A DNA stretch of 64,000 bases from NCBI RefSeq assembly GCF_010729305.1, contig NZ_AP022574.1, positions 4,650,001 through 4,714,000 of the forward strand, in the 5' to 3' direction. The notes below the pieces were generated by a model. That model made no database searches and was not told where the DNA came from. It saw only the letters and a list, made by a program, of their open reading frames with translations. This DNA comes from Mycolicibacterium psychrotolerans. GTDB taxonomy: Bacteria; Actinomycetota; Actinomycetes; Mycobacteriales; Mycobacteriaceae. Positions 1-8,736 of this stretch are shown here, one piece after another; position 1 is the stretch's first letter; the number at the start of each line of letters is the position of its first letter. The position numbers and the translations under genes are program-made.

Positions 1-65
1 CCTTCGCGACGCTTCCGGTGCTGACGGCCGCCAGCGGCGGCCGCGTGCCCAATCCGTACGAATGA
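1..65 (+). CDS. cfp6: C-terminal end of Cfp6-like (PH-domain) protein, partial
   Basis: Only the last 20 codons are inside the window; frame 3 runs from base 3 to a TGA at 63-65 and ends in ...SGGRVPNPYE. The other two frames are less plausible here. In M. tuberculosis the gene before the DoxX gene Rv3005c is Rv3004 (cfp6), a small membrane-associated protein with a bacterial PH domain on the same strand. The identification therefore rests on neighbourhood and a remembered C-terminal tail; no domain is visible in this fragment. It converges with the DoxX gene, 3 bases away. Confidence 0.55.
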   Translation, partial: FATLPVLTAASGGRVPNPYE

Positions 66-68
66 CGC

Positions 69-899
69 TCAGGCCAGCGGATTGGCCCCGTTGAGCAGCA
101 CCCAGATCGCCACGCCCGCCCCGACGCCGAGGATCAGCGCGGCGAAGGAGCCGAGGAAGGGGCGACGCGCCCACCCGCGGCCGGCGTCCAGGCCGTAGCG
201 CCCGGGACCGATCAGGATGATCGCTGCGACGACGGCGAGCAGGATCGCCTCGTACTCGTGGCCGTCGGTCAGGAAGGCCGACAGCCGTGCCTCGTTGTGC
301 GCGTCGATGGCCTCGGCCAGGACGGCGTTGATCAGATAGGCCAGCGCGCCGGCCGCCGCAACCGGGGTGAACAGCCCCAGCACGAGCAGCACCCCGGCCA
401 CGATCTGACCGCCGGCGGCCACGTAGCTGAGGATGTCGGCGTACTGGAAGCCGACGCCGGCCAGGTAGTCGCGGAATCCGCCGAGCCCCGACCCGCCCCA
501 GATCCCGAACATCTTCTGCAGGCCGTGCGCGACCAGCAGCAGACCCACGGCGACGCGGAGCACCAGCAGGCCGAGGTCCTGGGTGCCCCTGCGGTCCCGC
601 TCCCGGTGCTCGTCGAGCACGCCGACCTCGGTGGGTGCCGCGGTCGACCCGTACGAGCCGGGCGCCAGACCGTTGCCGGGCTGCACGTAGGGCAGCGGTT
701 CGGCGTCGTTCAGCAGGGCGAACGGCTGCTGGTCGGCGGGCTTGGCCGAGTCGTAGCGCGGGATCGCCGTCGTCTCGAAGTCGCCGCCGTACTGCGCCGA
801 GGGCAGATCGTCCTCGGGGTCCACCAGCCGCGCCGACGCGGGCCGGCCGGCCGATTCGTCGGGCCGCTGCCAGGGGCGTGGATCATGGGGACTCGTCAC
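69..899 (-). CDS. DoxX-family membrane protein (Rv3005c-like)
   Basis: 276 residues from a GTG start. The first ~105 residues are hydrophilic, Pro/Asp-rich and probably cytoplasmic. A DoxX core follows with membrane segments near 107-126, 157-178, 180-198 and 217-231, and a last one near 249-269. The LVAHGLQKMFG stretch at the end of the first segment is typical of DoxX. In M. tuberculosis the orthologue Rv3005c (MRC component with SodA and SseA) is linked to oxidative-stress resistance; that role is taken from the family. It stands alone on the minus strand, divergent from lppZ with about 135 bases between them. Confidence 0.85.
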   Translation of the reverse strand: MTSPHDPRPWQRPDESAGRPASARLVDPEDDLPSAQYGGDFETTAIPRYDSAKPADQQPFALLNDAEPLPYVQPGNGLAPGSYGSTAAPTEVGVLDEHRERDRRGTQDLGLLVLRVAVGLLLVAHGLQKMFGIWGGSGLGGFRDYLAGVGFQYADILSYVAAGGQIVAGVLLVLGLFTPVAAAGALAYLINAVLAEAIDAHNEARLSAFLTDGHEYEAILLAVVAAIILIGPGRYGLDAGRGWARRPFLGSFAALILGVGAGVAIWVLLNGANPLA

Positions 900-1036
900 G
901 ACTGCCAGGGTAAGTGCACCTGCGGCCGTCGCCCGGAATTGGCGCGGCGCGCCCGACCATGTGTTTTACCGCTGCGGGGCAGGTCGGCGCCGGGACGCGT
1001 GGCGAGCACTCCGAAACGATCCGTAATCTGGCTCGC

Positions 1037-2158
1037 ATGAGTCAGCGCCGGTCGTTGCGGGCAGCCGCGGTCCTGCTGTGCGCGGCGGTGCTCGTCAGCG
1101 CCGGCTGCGCACGGTTCGATTCGGCGCAGTCGCAGCCGTTCACGACCGAGCCGCAGATGGCGCCGGGGCCGACCTCCACGCCGCCTCCCCCGCCTCCGCT
1201 GCCTGCCCAGCCGTTCCCCAAGCAGTGCCCCGCGCCCGGGGTCATGCAGGGCTGCCTGGACAGCACCAGCGGACTGATCATGCTGCCCGACAGCCAGTCC
1301 GCGCTGGTGGCCGAGCGGGTCACCGGCGCGGTCAAGCAGGTCGCCACCAAGGCCGAACCGTTCGTCAAGATGACGCTTCCGGTCGACGGCAGCGGCGACG
1401 GCGGTCTGATGGACATCGTGCAGTCCCCGACCTACGCGCAGGACCGGCTGATGTACGCCTACGTCAGCACCCCGTCCGACAACCGGGTGATCAGGATCGC
1501 CGACGGCGACATCCCCAAGCCGATCCTGACCGGCATCCCCAAGGGCGCCACCGGCAACACCGGCGCGCTGGTCTTCACCAGTCCGACCACGCTGATGGTC
1601 CAGACCGGCGACGCGGGCGATCCGGCCCTGGCCGCCGATCCGGGGTCGTTGGCGGGCAAGCTGCTGCGCATCGAGCAGCCGACGACGGTCAACCAGGCAC
1701 CGACGACGACCGCACTGTCGGGCCTCGGTCCGGGTGGCGGCATGTGCATCGATCCGTCCGACGAGTCGCTCTACGTCACCGACCGGACGCCGACCGCCGA
1801 CCGGTTGCAGCGCATCGCCAAGGACTCCAAGGTGTCGACGGTGTGGACGTGGCCCGACCGGCCGGGGGTGGCGGGCTGCGCGGCGCTCGACGGCACGGTG
1901 CTGGTCAACCTCGTCAACACCAAGCAGACCGTCGCGGTGCGCATGGCGCCCGACACCGGCGCGGTCACCGGGGAGCCGGAGGTGGTCCGTCAGGACCAGC
2001 ACGGCCACGCCTGGGCGTTGCAGGTCGCTCCCGACGGCAACATCTGGGGCGCGACGGTGAACAAGACCTCCGGGGACGCCGAGAAGCTCGACGACGTCGT
2101 GTTCCCCCTGTTCCCCCAGGGCGGCGGCTTCCCGCGGGCCAACGACGAGAAGACCTGA
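1037..2158 (+). CDS. lppZ: Lipoprotein LppZ, sorbosone-dehydrogenase-like beta-propeller
   Basis: 373 residues from ATG 1037, the same length as M. tuberculosis LppZ. The N-terminus is a lipoprotein signal peptide: Arg-rich, then AAAVLLCAAVLVSAGC with the lipobox cysteine at about residue 24. A Pro-rich linker follows, then a glucose/sorbosone-dehydrogenase-like propeller with repeated Gly-Asp motifs such as QTGDAGDPA. An upstream in-frame ATG at 914 would add 41 residues ahead of the signal peptide and is rejected. The protein is expected to be lipid-anchored outside the cytoplasmic membrane; its substrate is unknown. It ends one base before the convergent kinase gene. Confidence 0.88.
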   Translation: MSQRRSLRAAAVLLCAAVLVSAGCARFDSAQSQPFTTEPQMAPGPTSTPPPPPPLPAQPFPKQCPAPGVMQGCLDSTSGLIMLPDSQSALVAERVTGAVKQVATKAEPFVKMTLPVDGSGDGGLMDIVQSPTYAQDRLMYAYVSTPSDNRVIRIADGDIPKPILTGIPKGATGNTGALVFTSPTTLMVQTGDAGDPALAADPGSLAGKLLRIEQPTTVNQAPTTTALSGLGPGGGMCIDPSDESLYVTDRTPTADRLQRIAKDSKVSTVWTWPDRPGVAGCAALDGTVLVNLVNTKQTVAVRMAPDTGAVTGEPEVVRQDQHGHAWALQVAPDGNIWGATVNKTSGDAEKLDDVVFPLFPQGGGFPRANDEKT

Positions 2159-2159
2159 T

Positions 2160-3524
2160 CTAGCGCGGCCCCGAGCCGGGCAGGCGCAGGATCAGGCGGG
2201 TGCCACCCAGCGGACTGACCTCCAAAGCTGCTGTGCCACCGTGGATTTCGGCCTGCTGAGCGACCAGTGCCAGACCCAGACCAGACCCCGACCTGGATGC
2301 GGTGGAGCCGCGGTGGAAACGCTGGAACACCTCGGCGCGCTCCTCGGCCGGCACACCGGACCCGTTGTCGTCGACGGCGATCTCCACCCCGTCGGCCGAG
2401 CTGATCACGCTGAGCTGCACCCGCGTCGCACCGCCGTGCTTGACCGCGTTGGCGATCGCGTTGTCGATGACCAACCGCAGGCCCGCAGGCATCCCGAGCA
2501 TCAGCACCGTCGTCGACGACGCCAGCGACACCTCCAGGCCGGGATAGTTGTGCATCGCGTCGTGGGCGGCGCGGTCGAGCAGCTCGGCGACATCGAGCGG
2601 CACGAAATCGGCCACCGTGGTCAGCTCGCCCTGCGCCAGCCGCTCGAGCGCGGCCAGGGTCGCCTCGATCCGGGACTGGGTGCGCATCACGTCGCCGATG
2701 ACCTCGGCGCGCTGCTCGGGGCCCAGATCCAGCGTCATCAGCACCTCGAGGTTGGTGCGCATCGCGGTCAACGGCGTCCGCAGCTCGTGGGAGGCGACGG
2801 CGGCGAAGTCCCGCGCCGATTCGAGCGCCGCCCGGGTGCGCTGCTGCTCGTCGCCGATGCGGGCGAGCATGCCCTCGACCGCCTCGGAGATCTCCACGGC
2901 CTCCCAGACACCGCGCACCTGCACCTCGTCGGGATTGGACTGGGCGTTGATGGCGCGGGCCTGCTGGGCCAGCAGCCGGAACGGGTTGACCATGATCAGC
3001 GCGATCACCCAGCCGACGAGCAGCGTGGTGAGAATCACCCCGGCGCAGATCCAGAACACCCGCCAGTGCAGGGAGTCGATGCGGGCCTGGGTGTCGGCCA
3101 GCGGCGCACCGAGGGCGATCGACGCGCTGCCCGTCGTGATCGTCCGGACGCGGTACTCGACGCCGCCGATCGTCGCGTCGGCGTAGCCGTTGGGCAGTTC
3201 GGGCAGCACGACGTCGCCGGGGATGGACACCGCGGCGGCGCCGATACGCGCGGTGCGCACCAATCCGCCTTCGGCGGGTTCGGGGCCGACCCCTTCCTGA
3301 GCGCTGCGCAGCAGGGTGTTCACGTCACCCAGGCTCGACAACGAGTCGAGCCGGCGGTCGAGTTGGTCGTACTGGTCGTTGGTGACGCCCACCCACACCC
3401 AGACCCCGAGTGTCAGCACAAGGATGATGACGCCGACCTGAGCCAGGATCACGATCGAGCGCAGCGACAACAGCCGCAGCGGGTGCGACAGCAGGCGCAG
3501 AACGAGGTCCTGGGCGTGCTTCAT
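2160..3524 (-). CDS. PrrB-like sensor histidine kinase, no adjacent regulator
   Basis: 454 residues. Membrane segments lie near 24-47 and 156-178, flanking an extracytoplasmic domain of about 110 residues, then HAMP, HisKA with the H-box SHELRTPLTAMRTNLEVL (His246) and a HATPase domain (N-box DNAIANAVKHGG, G-boxes DDNGSG and GSGLGLALV). The sequence from the HAMP to the C-terminus closely follows remembered M. tuberculosis PrrB (Rv0902c). Unlike prrB it has no response regulator beside it: it starts 7 bases after the gatB stop on the same strand. It is probably a second PrrB-type kinase co-transcribed with gatB; its partner cannot be named from this window. Confidence 0.85.
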   Translation of the reverse strand: MKHAQDLVLRLLSHPLRLLSLRSIVILAQVGVIILVLTLGVWVWVGVTNDQYDQLDRRLDSLSSLGDVNTLLRSAQEGVGPEPAEGGLVRTARIGAAAVSIPGDVVLPELPNGYADATIGGVEYRVRTITTGSASIALGAPLADTQARIDSLHWRVFWICAGVILTTLLVGWVIALIMVNPFRLLAQQARAINAQSNPDEVQVRGVWEAVEISEAVEGMLARIGDEQQRTRAALESARDFAAVASHELRTPLTAMRTNLEVLMTLDLGPEQRAEVIGDVMRTQSRIEATLAALERLAQGELTTVADFVPLDVAELLDRAAHDAMHNYPGLEVSLASSTTVLMLGMPAGLRLVIDNAIANAVKHGGATRVQLSVISSADGVEIAVDDNGSGVPAEERAEVFQRFHRGSTASRSGSGLGLALVAQQAEIHGGTAALEVSPLGGTRLILRLPGSGPR

Positions 3525-3531
3525 GAACGCG

Positions 3532-5034
3532 TCATTGACAGGCGGCCATGACCAGTTCGCGCACGCGTGCGGCGTCCGCCTGGCCCTTCGTCGCCTTCAT
3601 CACCGCACCGACGATCGCGCCGGCGGCCTGGACCTTGCCCCCGCGGATCTTCTCGGCGATGTCGGGATTCGCGGCCAGCGCCTCGTCGACCGCGGCCTGG
3701 ATCAGCGAGTCGTCGCGCACCACCGCGAGCCCGCGGGCCGTCATCACCTGGTCGGGTTCGCCCTCCCCGACCAGCACCCCCTCGACGACCTGGCGGGCCA
3801 GCTTGTTCGACAGCTTGCCGTCGTCGACGAGCTTGACCACAGCGGCCACCTGGGCCGGGGTGATCGGCAAATCGGACACCTCCACTCCGTCTTCCCTGGC
3901 CTTCTGCACCAGGAAGTTGCCCCACCATGCGCGGGCGGCCTCACTGGACGCGCCGTGGTCGACGGTGGCCGCGATCAGATCGAGGGCGCCGATGTTGACG
4001 AGGTCACGCATCACCTCGTCGGAGATGCCCCATTCCTGCTGAACCCGCTTGCGGGACAACCACGGGAGCTCGGGGATGGTGGCGCGCAGCCGATCGACGA
4101 GGTCGGCATCGGGCGCCACGGGTTCGAGGTCCGGTTCGGGGAAGTAGCGGTAGTCCTGCGCGGTCTCCTTGCTGCGCCCCGGTGAGGTGTAGCCGTCCTC
4201 GTGGAAGTGCCGGGTCTCCTGGTGTACGACGCCGCCGGACTCGAGAACTGCTGCCTGTCTCCGCATCTCGTAGCGAACGGCAACTTCCACACTCTTGAGC
4301 GAGTTGACGTTCTTCGTCTCGGTGCGGGTGCCGAATTCGGCCCGCCCGACGGGTTTGAGGGAGACGTTCGAATCGCACCGCATCGAACCCTGGTCCATGC
4401 GCACGTCGGAAACGTCCAACGCGCGCAACAGATCTCGCAGCGCGGTCACGTACGCCCTGGCGATCTCCGGGGCGCGCGCCCCGGCGCCTTCGATCGGCTT
4501 GGTGACGATCTCGATCAGCGGAACGCCGGAGCGGTTGTAGTCGGCGAGCGACGTCGTCGCCCCCGCGATACGACCGGTGTCACTTCCCAGGTGGGTCAGC
4601 TTGCCGGTGTCCTCCTCCATGTGCGCCCGCTCGATCTCGATCCGCCAGGTGCTGCCGTCGTCGAGGGGGACGTCGAGGTGGCCGTTGATGGCGATCGGCT
4701 CGTCGTACTGGGAGATCTGGTAGTTCTTCGGCTGGTCCGGGTAGAAGTAGTTCTTCCGCGCGAACCGGCCCCAGGGTGCGATGTCGCAGTTGAGCGCCAG
4801 CCCGATGCGGATCGCGGACTCGACGGCGCTCTGGTTGAGCACCGGCAGCGAACCGGGCAGGCCCAGACACACCGGGCACACCTGGGTGTTGGGTTCGCCG
4901 CCGAAGCGATTGGCGCAGCCGCAGAACATCTTCGTCTCGGTCGAAAGCTCGACATGCACCTCGAGCCCGAGGACCGGTTCGTAAGCGGCGATGACCTGGT
5001 CGTAGTCCAGCAGCTCGGCGGTGTCGACAGACAT
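3532..5034 (-). CDS. gatB: Aspartyl/glutamyl-tRNA amidotransferase subunit B
   Basis: 500 residues. GatB activates the carboxyl of Glu-tRNA(Gln) or Asp-tRNA(Asn) with ATP so that ammonia from GatA can amidate it. The GatB signature is clear: EPVLGLEVHVEL at 17-28, the zinc site (FCGCANRFG with CPVCLG), and VRMDQGSMRCDSNVS in the cradle domain. The YqeY-like tail (about 355-500) ends with AAGAIVGAVMKATKG. The length is normal. gatB is separated from gatCA by pfkA, as in M. tuberculosis, and is followed within 7 bases by a PrrB-like kinase gene. Confidence 0.97.
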   Translation of the reverse strand: MSVDTAELLDYDQVIAAYEPVLGLEVHVELSTETKMFCGCANRFGGEPNTQVCPVCLGLPGSLPVLNQSAVESAIRIGLALNCDIAPWGRFARKNYFYPDQPKNYQISQYDEPIAINGHLDVPLDDGSTWRIEIERAHMEEDTGKLTHLGSDTGRIAGATTSLADYNRSGVPLIEIVTKPIEGAGARAPEIARAYVTALRDLLRALDVSDVRMDQGSMRCDSNVSLKPVGRAEFGTRTETKNVNSLKSVEVAVRYEMRRQAAVLESGGVVHQETRHFHEDGYTSPGRSKETAQDYRYFPEPDLEPVAPDADLVDRLRATIPELPWLSRKRVQQEWGISDEVMRDLVNIGALDLIAATVDHGASSEAARAWWGNFLVQKAREDGVEVSDLPITPAQVAAVVKLVDDGKLSNKLARQVVEGVLVGEGEPDQVMTARGLAVVRDDSLIQAAVDEALAANPDIAEKIRGGKVQAAGAIVGAVMKATKGQADAARVRELVMAACQ

Positions 5035-5065
5035 GGCCCCGATCCTAGTGGGTCACCATTTCTGC

Positions 5066-5125
5066 GCGAGCAGACACGAACTCGCACGCTTTCGCGGCGA
5101 TCAACGCGAGTTTGCGACTGCTCGC
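5066..5125. repeat. Imperfect inverted repeat between gatB and pfkA
   Basis: Two 20-base arms (5066-5085 and 5106-5125) are inverted copies with three mismatches, separated by a 20-base loop. The outer arms read GCGAGCAG and CTGCTCGC, and the inner arms AACTCGC and GCGAGTT. Similar GCGAGCAGACGC-type arms recur between genes in mycobacterial genomes (remembered, not searched), so this may be a dispersed palindromic element. On the minus strand it lies after the pfkA stop and before the gatB start; there is no T-tract, so a plain intrinsic terminator is less likely. Confidence 0.6.
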
Positions 5126-5135
5126 CGGAAGAAAA

Positions 5136-6167
5136 TCAGCCGAAGAATTCCGCGGCGTCGTCGTAGCGGCTCTGGGGCACCAGTTTGAGCTGACGGACCG
5201 CGTCGGCCAGCGGCACCCGGCCGATGTCCTGCCCGCGCAGGGAGACCATCATCCCGTACTCCCCGGCATGGGCGGCGTCGGCGGCGTTGACGCCGAACCG
5301 GGTGGCCAGCACCCGGTCGTACGGCGTCGGAGTGCCGCCGCGCTGCACATGCCCGAGGACCGTGACCCGCACCTCCTTGTTGATCCGCTTCTCGACCTCG
5401 ATCGCGAGCTGCTGGGCGACGCCGGTGAACTTCTCGTGACCGAACTCGTCGATGCCGCCGGCGCGCAGCTGCATCGACCCCTCGGCGGGCTTCGCGCCCT
5501 CGGCGACCACGCAGATGAAGTGCGAATCCCCGCGCACGAAACGCTGTTTGACCAGCCGGCACACCTCCTCGACGTCGAACGGCTGCTCGGGGATCAGCGT
5601 CATGTGCGCACCCGAGGCCAGCCCGGCGTTCAGCGCGATCCAGCCGGCGTGGCGGCCCATCACCTCGACGAGCATCACCCGCTGATGCGACTCCGCGGTG
5701 CTGTGCAACCGGTCGATGGCATCGGTCGCCACGTGCAGCGCCGTGTCGTGGCCGAAAGTGACGTCGGTGCAGTCGATGTCGTTGTCGATGGTCTTCGGCA
5801 CCCCGACCACGGGCACGTTCTCCTCCGACAGCCAGTGCGCCGCGGTCAGCGTGCCCTCTCCCCCGATCGGGATGAGCACGTCGATGCCGTTGTCCTCGAG
5901 CGTCTGCTTGATCTGGTCCAGTCCGGCCCGCAGCTTGTCGGGGTTGACCCGCGCCGTGCCCAGCATGGTGCCGCCCTTGGCGAGCAGGCGATCGTTGCGG
6001 TCGTCGTTCTTGAGCTGGATGCGCCGATCCTCGAGCAGCCCGCGCCAGCCGTCCTGGAAACCGACCACCGACGAGCCGTACCGCACGTCGCACGTGCGCA
6101 CCACCGCTCTGATCACCGCGTTCAGGCCAGGGCAGTCACCACCGCCGGTCAGTACTCCGATGCGCAT
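5136..6167 (-). CDS. pfkA: 6-phosphofructokinase, ATP-dependent type
   Basis: 343 residues. It phosphorylates fructose 6-phosphate to fructose 1,6-bisphosphate in glycolysis. Visible motifs are GGDCPGLNAVIR at 9-20, the nucleotide loop GGEGT (Gly105) and the catalytic PKTIDNDI (Asp128). Glycine at 105, where pyrophosphate-dependent enzymes of this clade carry aspartate, points to ATP as phosphoryl donor. MGRHAGW (substrate site) is also present. It sits between gatA and gatB on the same strand, as in M. tuberculosis (Rv3010c). Confidence 0.96.
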   Translation of the reverse strand: MRIGVLTGGGDCPGLNAVIRAVVRTCDVRYGSSVVGFQDGWRGLLEDRRIQLKNDDRNDRLLAKGGTMLGTARVNPDKLRAGLDQIKQTLEDNGIDVLIPIGGEGTLTAAHWLSEENVPVVGVPKTIDNDIDCTDVTFGHDTALHVATDAIDRLHSTAESHQRVMLVEVMGRHAGWIALNAGLASGAHMTLIPEQPFDVEEVCRLVKQRFVRGDSHFICVVAEGAKPAEGSMQLRAGGIDEFGHEKFTGVAQQLAIEVEKRINKEVRVTVLGHVQRGGTPTPYDRVLATRFGVNAADAAHAGEYGMMVSLRGQDIGRVPLADAVRQLKLVPQSRYDDAAEFFG

Positions 6168-6184
6168 GTGACCATCCTCCCCTT

Positions 6185-7687
6185 TCAGAGCGCAGTTGGC
6201 AGAGGACCTCGAGCAACTTCATAGGCCGCACCCACCCGGTAGAGCCGGTCATCGGCCAAGGCGGGCGCCATGATCTGCAGTCCCACCGGCAGATCGTCGT
6301 CGGCCGACAGGCCCGACGGCACCGACATCCCGCAGTGCCCGGCCAGATTCAGCGGCAGCGTGCACAGGTCGAACAGGTACATCGCCAGCGGATCGTCGAC
6401 CTTCTCCCCGAGGCGGAACGCGGTCGACGGGGTGGCCGGCGAGATCAGCACGTCGACGCTGCGGTAGGCCTGCTCGAGGTCGCGGGCGATCAGCGTGCGC
6501 ACCTTCTGGGCCTGGTTGTAATAGGCGTCGTAGTAGCCGGCCGACAGCGCATAGGCGCCGATCATGATCCGGCGCTTGACCTCTGGGCCGAACCCGGCCG
6601 CGCGCGTCATCGCCATCACCTCCTCGGCGCTGTGGCTGCCGTCGTCTCCGACGCGCACGCCGTAGCGCATGCCGTCGAACTTCGCCAGGTTCGACGACAC
6701 CTCCGACGGCAGGATCAGGTAGTAGGCGGGCAGCGAGTAGTCGAAGTGCGGGCAGTCCACCTCGCTGATCTCGGCGCCCAGTGCGCTGAGCTGGTCGACG
6801 GCCGCGGTGAACGACGCCAGCACACCGGGCTGATAGCCCTCGCCGGTGCGCAGTTGCTTGACCACGCCGATGCGCACCCCCGTGAGGTCACCGGAGGCCC
6901 CTGACCTTGCCGCGGCGACGATGTCGGGCACGGGGGCGTCGACCGACGTCGAGTCGTGCGGATCGTGGCCGGCGATCACCTCGTGCAGCAGCGCGGTGTC
7001 GAGCACCGTGCGGGCGCACGGGCCGCCCTGGTCGAGCGAGGACGCGCACGCGATCAGGCCGTAGCGCGACACCGTCCCGTAGGTGGGCTTGACGCCGACG
7101 GTGGCCGTCAGGGCGGCCGGCTGGCGGATCGACCCGCCGGTGTCGGAGCCGATCGCCAGGGGCGCCTGGAACGCCGCCAGCGCCGCCGCGCTGCCGCCGC
7201 CGGACCCGCCGGGCACCCGCTCGGTGTCCCACGGGTTGCGGGTGGGGCCGTAGGCGGAGTTCTCCGTCGAGGAGCCCATCGCGAACTCGTCCATATTGGT
7301 CTTGCCCAGGATCGGGATACCGGCTGCACGTAGCCGCGCGGTCACCGTCGCGTCGTACGGCGACGTCCACCCCTCGAGGATCTTCGACCCGCAGGTGGTC
7401 GGCATGTCGGCGGTGGTGAACACGTCCTTGAGGGCCAGCGGCACGCCGGCCAGCGGCGAGGCCGGCGGTTCACCGTCGGCTTTGGCTTCGTGGATGGCCT
7501 TGTCGACGTCGGCCGCGGCCGCCAGCGCCTGCTCGCCCGCGACGTGCAGGAACGCGTGGTACTCGCCGTCGGTGGCGGCGATCTGGTCCAGGCAGGCCTG
7601 GGTCACCTCGGTCGACGACACCTCGCCGGCAGCGATCTTCTCCCCCAGCGTGGCGGCGTCGAGCCGGATCAGGTCGGTGTCGCTCAT
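6185..7687 (-). CDS. gatA: Aspartyl/glutamyl-tRNA amidotransferase subunit A
   Basis: 500 residues from ATG 7687. GatA is the glutaminase of GatCAB, releasing ammonia for amidation of mischarged tRNA. It has the amidase Ser-cisSer-Lys triad: Lys87 (GVPLALKDVF), Ser162 in GGSGGGSA and Ser186 in DTGGSIRQPA. Spacing of 75 and 24 residues matches the family. The ATG overlaps the gatC stop as ATGA (7684-7687), indicating translational coupling. A longer in-frame start 29 codons upstream lies inside gatC and is rejected. Confidence 0.97.
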   Translation of the reverse strand: MSDTDLIRLDAATLGEKIAAGEVSSTEVTQACLDQIAATDGEYHAFLHVAGEQALAAAADVDKAIHEAKADGEPPASPLAGVPLALKDVFTTADMPTTCGSKILEGWTSPYDATVTARLRAAGIPILGKTNMDEFAMGSSTENSAYGPTRNPWDTERVPGGSGGGSAAALAAFQAPLAIGSDTGGSIRQPAALTATVGVKPTYGTVSRYGLIACASSLDQGGPCARTVLDTALLHEVIAGHDPHDSTSVDAPVPDIVAAARSGASGDLTGVRIGVVKQLRTGEGYQPGVLASFTAAVDQLSALGAEISEVDCPHFDYSLPAYYLILPSEVSSNLAKFDGMRYGVRVGDDGSHSAEEVMAMTRAAGFGPEVKRRIMIGAYALSAGYYDAYYNQAQKVRTLIARDLEQAYRSVDVLISPATPSTAFRLGEKVDDPLAMYLFDLCTLPLNLAGHCGMSVPSGLSADDDLPVGLQIMAPALADDRLYRVGAAYEVARGPLPTAL

Positions 7688-7983
7688 TCGGGCTCCCCCA
7701 GAATCCGCGGCACCGCGAACCGGCCGTCGACGGCGTTGGGCGCCTGCGCCAGCGCCTCGTCCTGGGTGAGGCACGGCTGCGGCTCGTCGGGACGGAACAC
7801 GTTGACGCTCTTGAGCGGATTGTCGGTGGCCGCGACGCCGGTGACGTCGACGGCCTGGATCTGGCTGACGTGGCCGAGGATGGCGTCGAGCTGGCCGGCG
7901 AAGCTGTCGAGCTCGCCGTCGGTCAGGGCGAGGCGGGCCAGTCGCGCCAGGTGCGCGACCTCGTCTCGGGAGATCTGGGACAC
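7684..7983 (-). CDS. gatC: Aspartyl/glutamyl-tRNA amidotransferase subunit C
   Basis: 99 residues from a GTG at 7981-7983, matching the remembered length and N-terminus (SQISRDEVAHLARLARLAL) of mycobacterial GatC. GatC is the small linker that wraps around GatA and GatB. DNPLKSVNVFRPDE and AVDGRFAVPRIL near the C-terminus are family hallmarks. The frame stays open far upstream but that part is antisense to the ACT-domain gene. It overlaps gatA by 4 bases. Confidence 0.95.
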   Translation of the reverse strand: MSQISRDEVAHLARLARLALTDGELDSFAGQLDAILGHVSQIQAVDVTGVAATDNPLKSVNVFRPDEPQPCLTQDEALAQAPNAVDGRFAVPRILGEPE

Positions 7984-8067
7984 GACCACGAAGCCTAGTT
8001 CAAGCCATCGAGTTCTCCCGAGCCGCCGATTCCGCCCGAGTCGCCGCCTCCCGCCCTCCGTGACACA

Positions 8068-8736
8068 GTGTTGCGCGTGCCGTCGTATCTGCTGCGCGTC
8101 CAGCTGGAAGACAGGCCCGGCAGTCTGGGCTCCCTGGCGGTGGCGCTCGGCTCGGTGGGCGCCGACATCCTGTCGCTCGACGTGGTCGAACGCGCCGCGG
8201 GCTACGCGGTCGACGACCTGGTGGTTGAGCTTGCGCCGGGCGCGATGCCCGACATGCTCATCACCGCCGCCGAGAAGCTCAAGGGTGTCCACGTCGACAG
8301 CATCCGGCCGCACACCGGGCTGCTCGAGGCGCACCGCGAACTCGAGCTGATCGACCACGTCGCCGCCGCCGACGGGAAACAGCGGCGCCTACAGGTGCTC
8401 GTCGACGAGGCGCCGAAAGTCCTGCGGGTCGGGTGGTGTGTGGTGGCCCGGCTGACCGACGCGGGGCCGCGGCGGGTGGTCGGCAGTTCCGGCGCGCCCG
8501 AGACGCAGGCCGCCGAGACGCCGTGGCTGCCCCTCGAGCACGCCGAGGCGCTCGACGCCGGTGCCGACTGGGTGCCCCAGGTGTGGCGGGACATGGACAC
8601 CACCCTCGCGGCCGCCCCGCTGGGCGACACCCGCACCGCGGTGGTGCTCGGCCGCCCCGGCGGACCCGACTTCCGCCCGAGCGAGGTCGCGCGGCTGGGT
8701 TATCTGGCAGGCATCATCGCGACGATCCTGCGCTAG
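8068..8736 (+). CDS. ACT-domain amino-acid-binding protein (Rv3013-like)
   Basis: 222 residues from GTG 8068; a GTG at 8077 would give the MPSYLL start seen in remembered mycobacterial homologues and is equally possible. An ACT domain occupies roughly residues 4-75 (YLLRVQLEDRPGSLGSLAVAL), suggesting allosteric binding of an amino acid. The C-terminal half (SEVARLGYLAGI) has a GAF-like flavour but no catalytic motif. Function unknown. It diverges from gatC and converges on ligA, sharing the CTAG of both stop codons. Confidence 0.8.
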   Translation: MLRVPSYLLRVQLEDRPGSLGSLAVALGSVGADILSLDVVERAAGYAVDDLVVELAPGAMPDMLITAAEKLKGVHVDSIRPHTGLLEAHRELELIDHVAAADGKQRRLQVLVDEAPKVLRVGWCVVARLTDAGPRRVVGSSGAPETQAAETPWLPLEHAEALDAGADWVPQVWRDMDTTLAAAPLGDTRTAVVLGRPGGPDFRPSEVARLGYLAGIIATILR

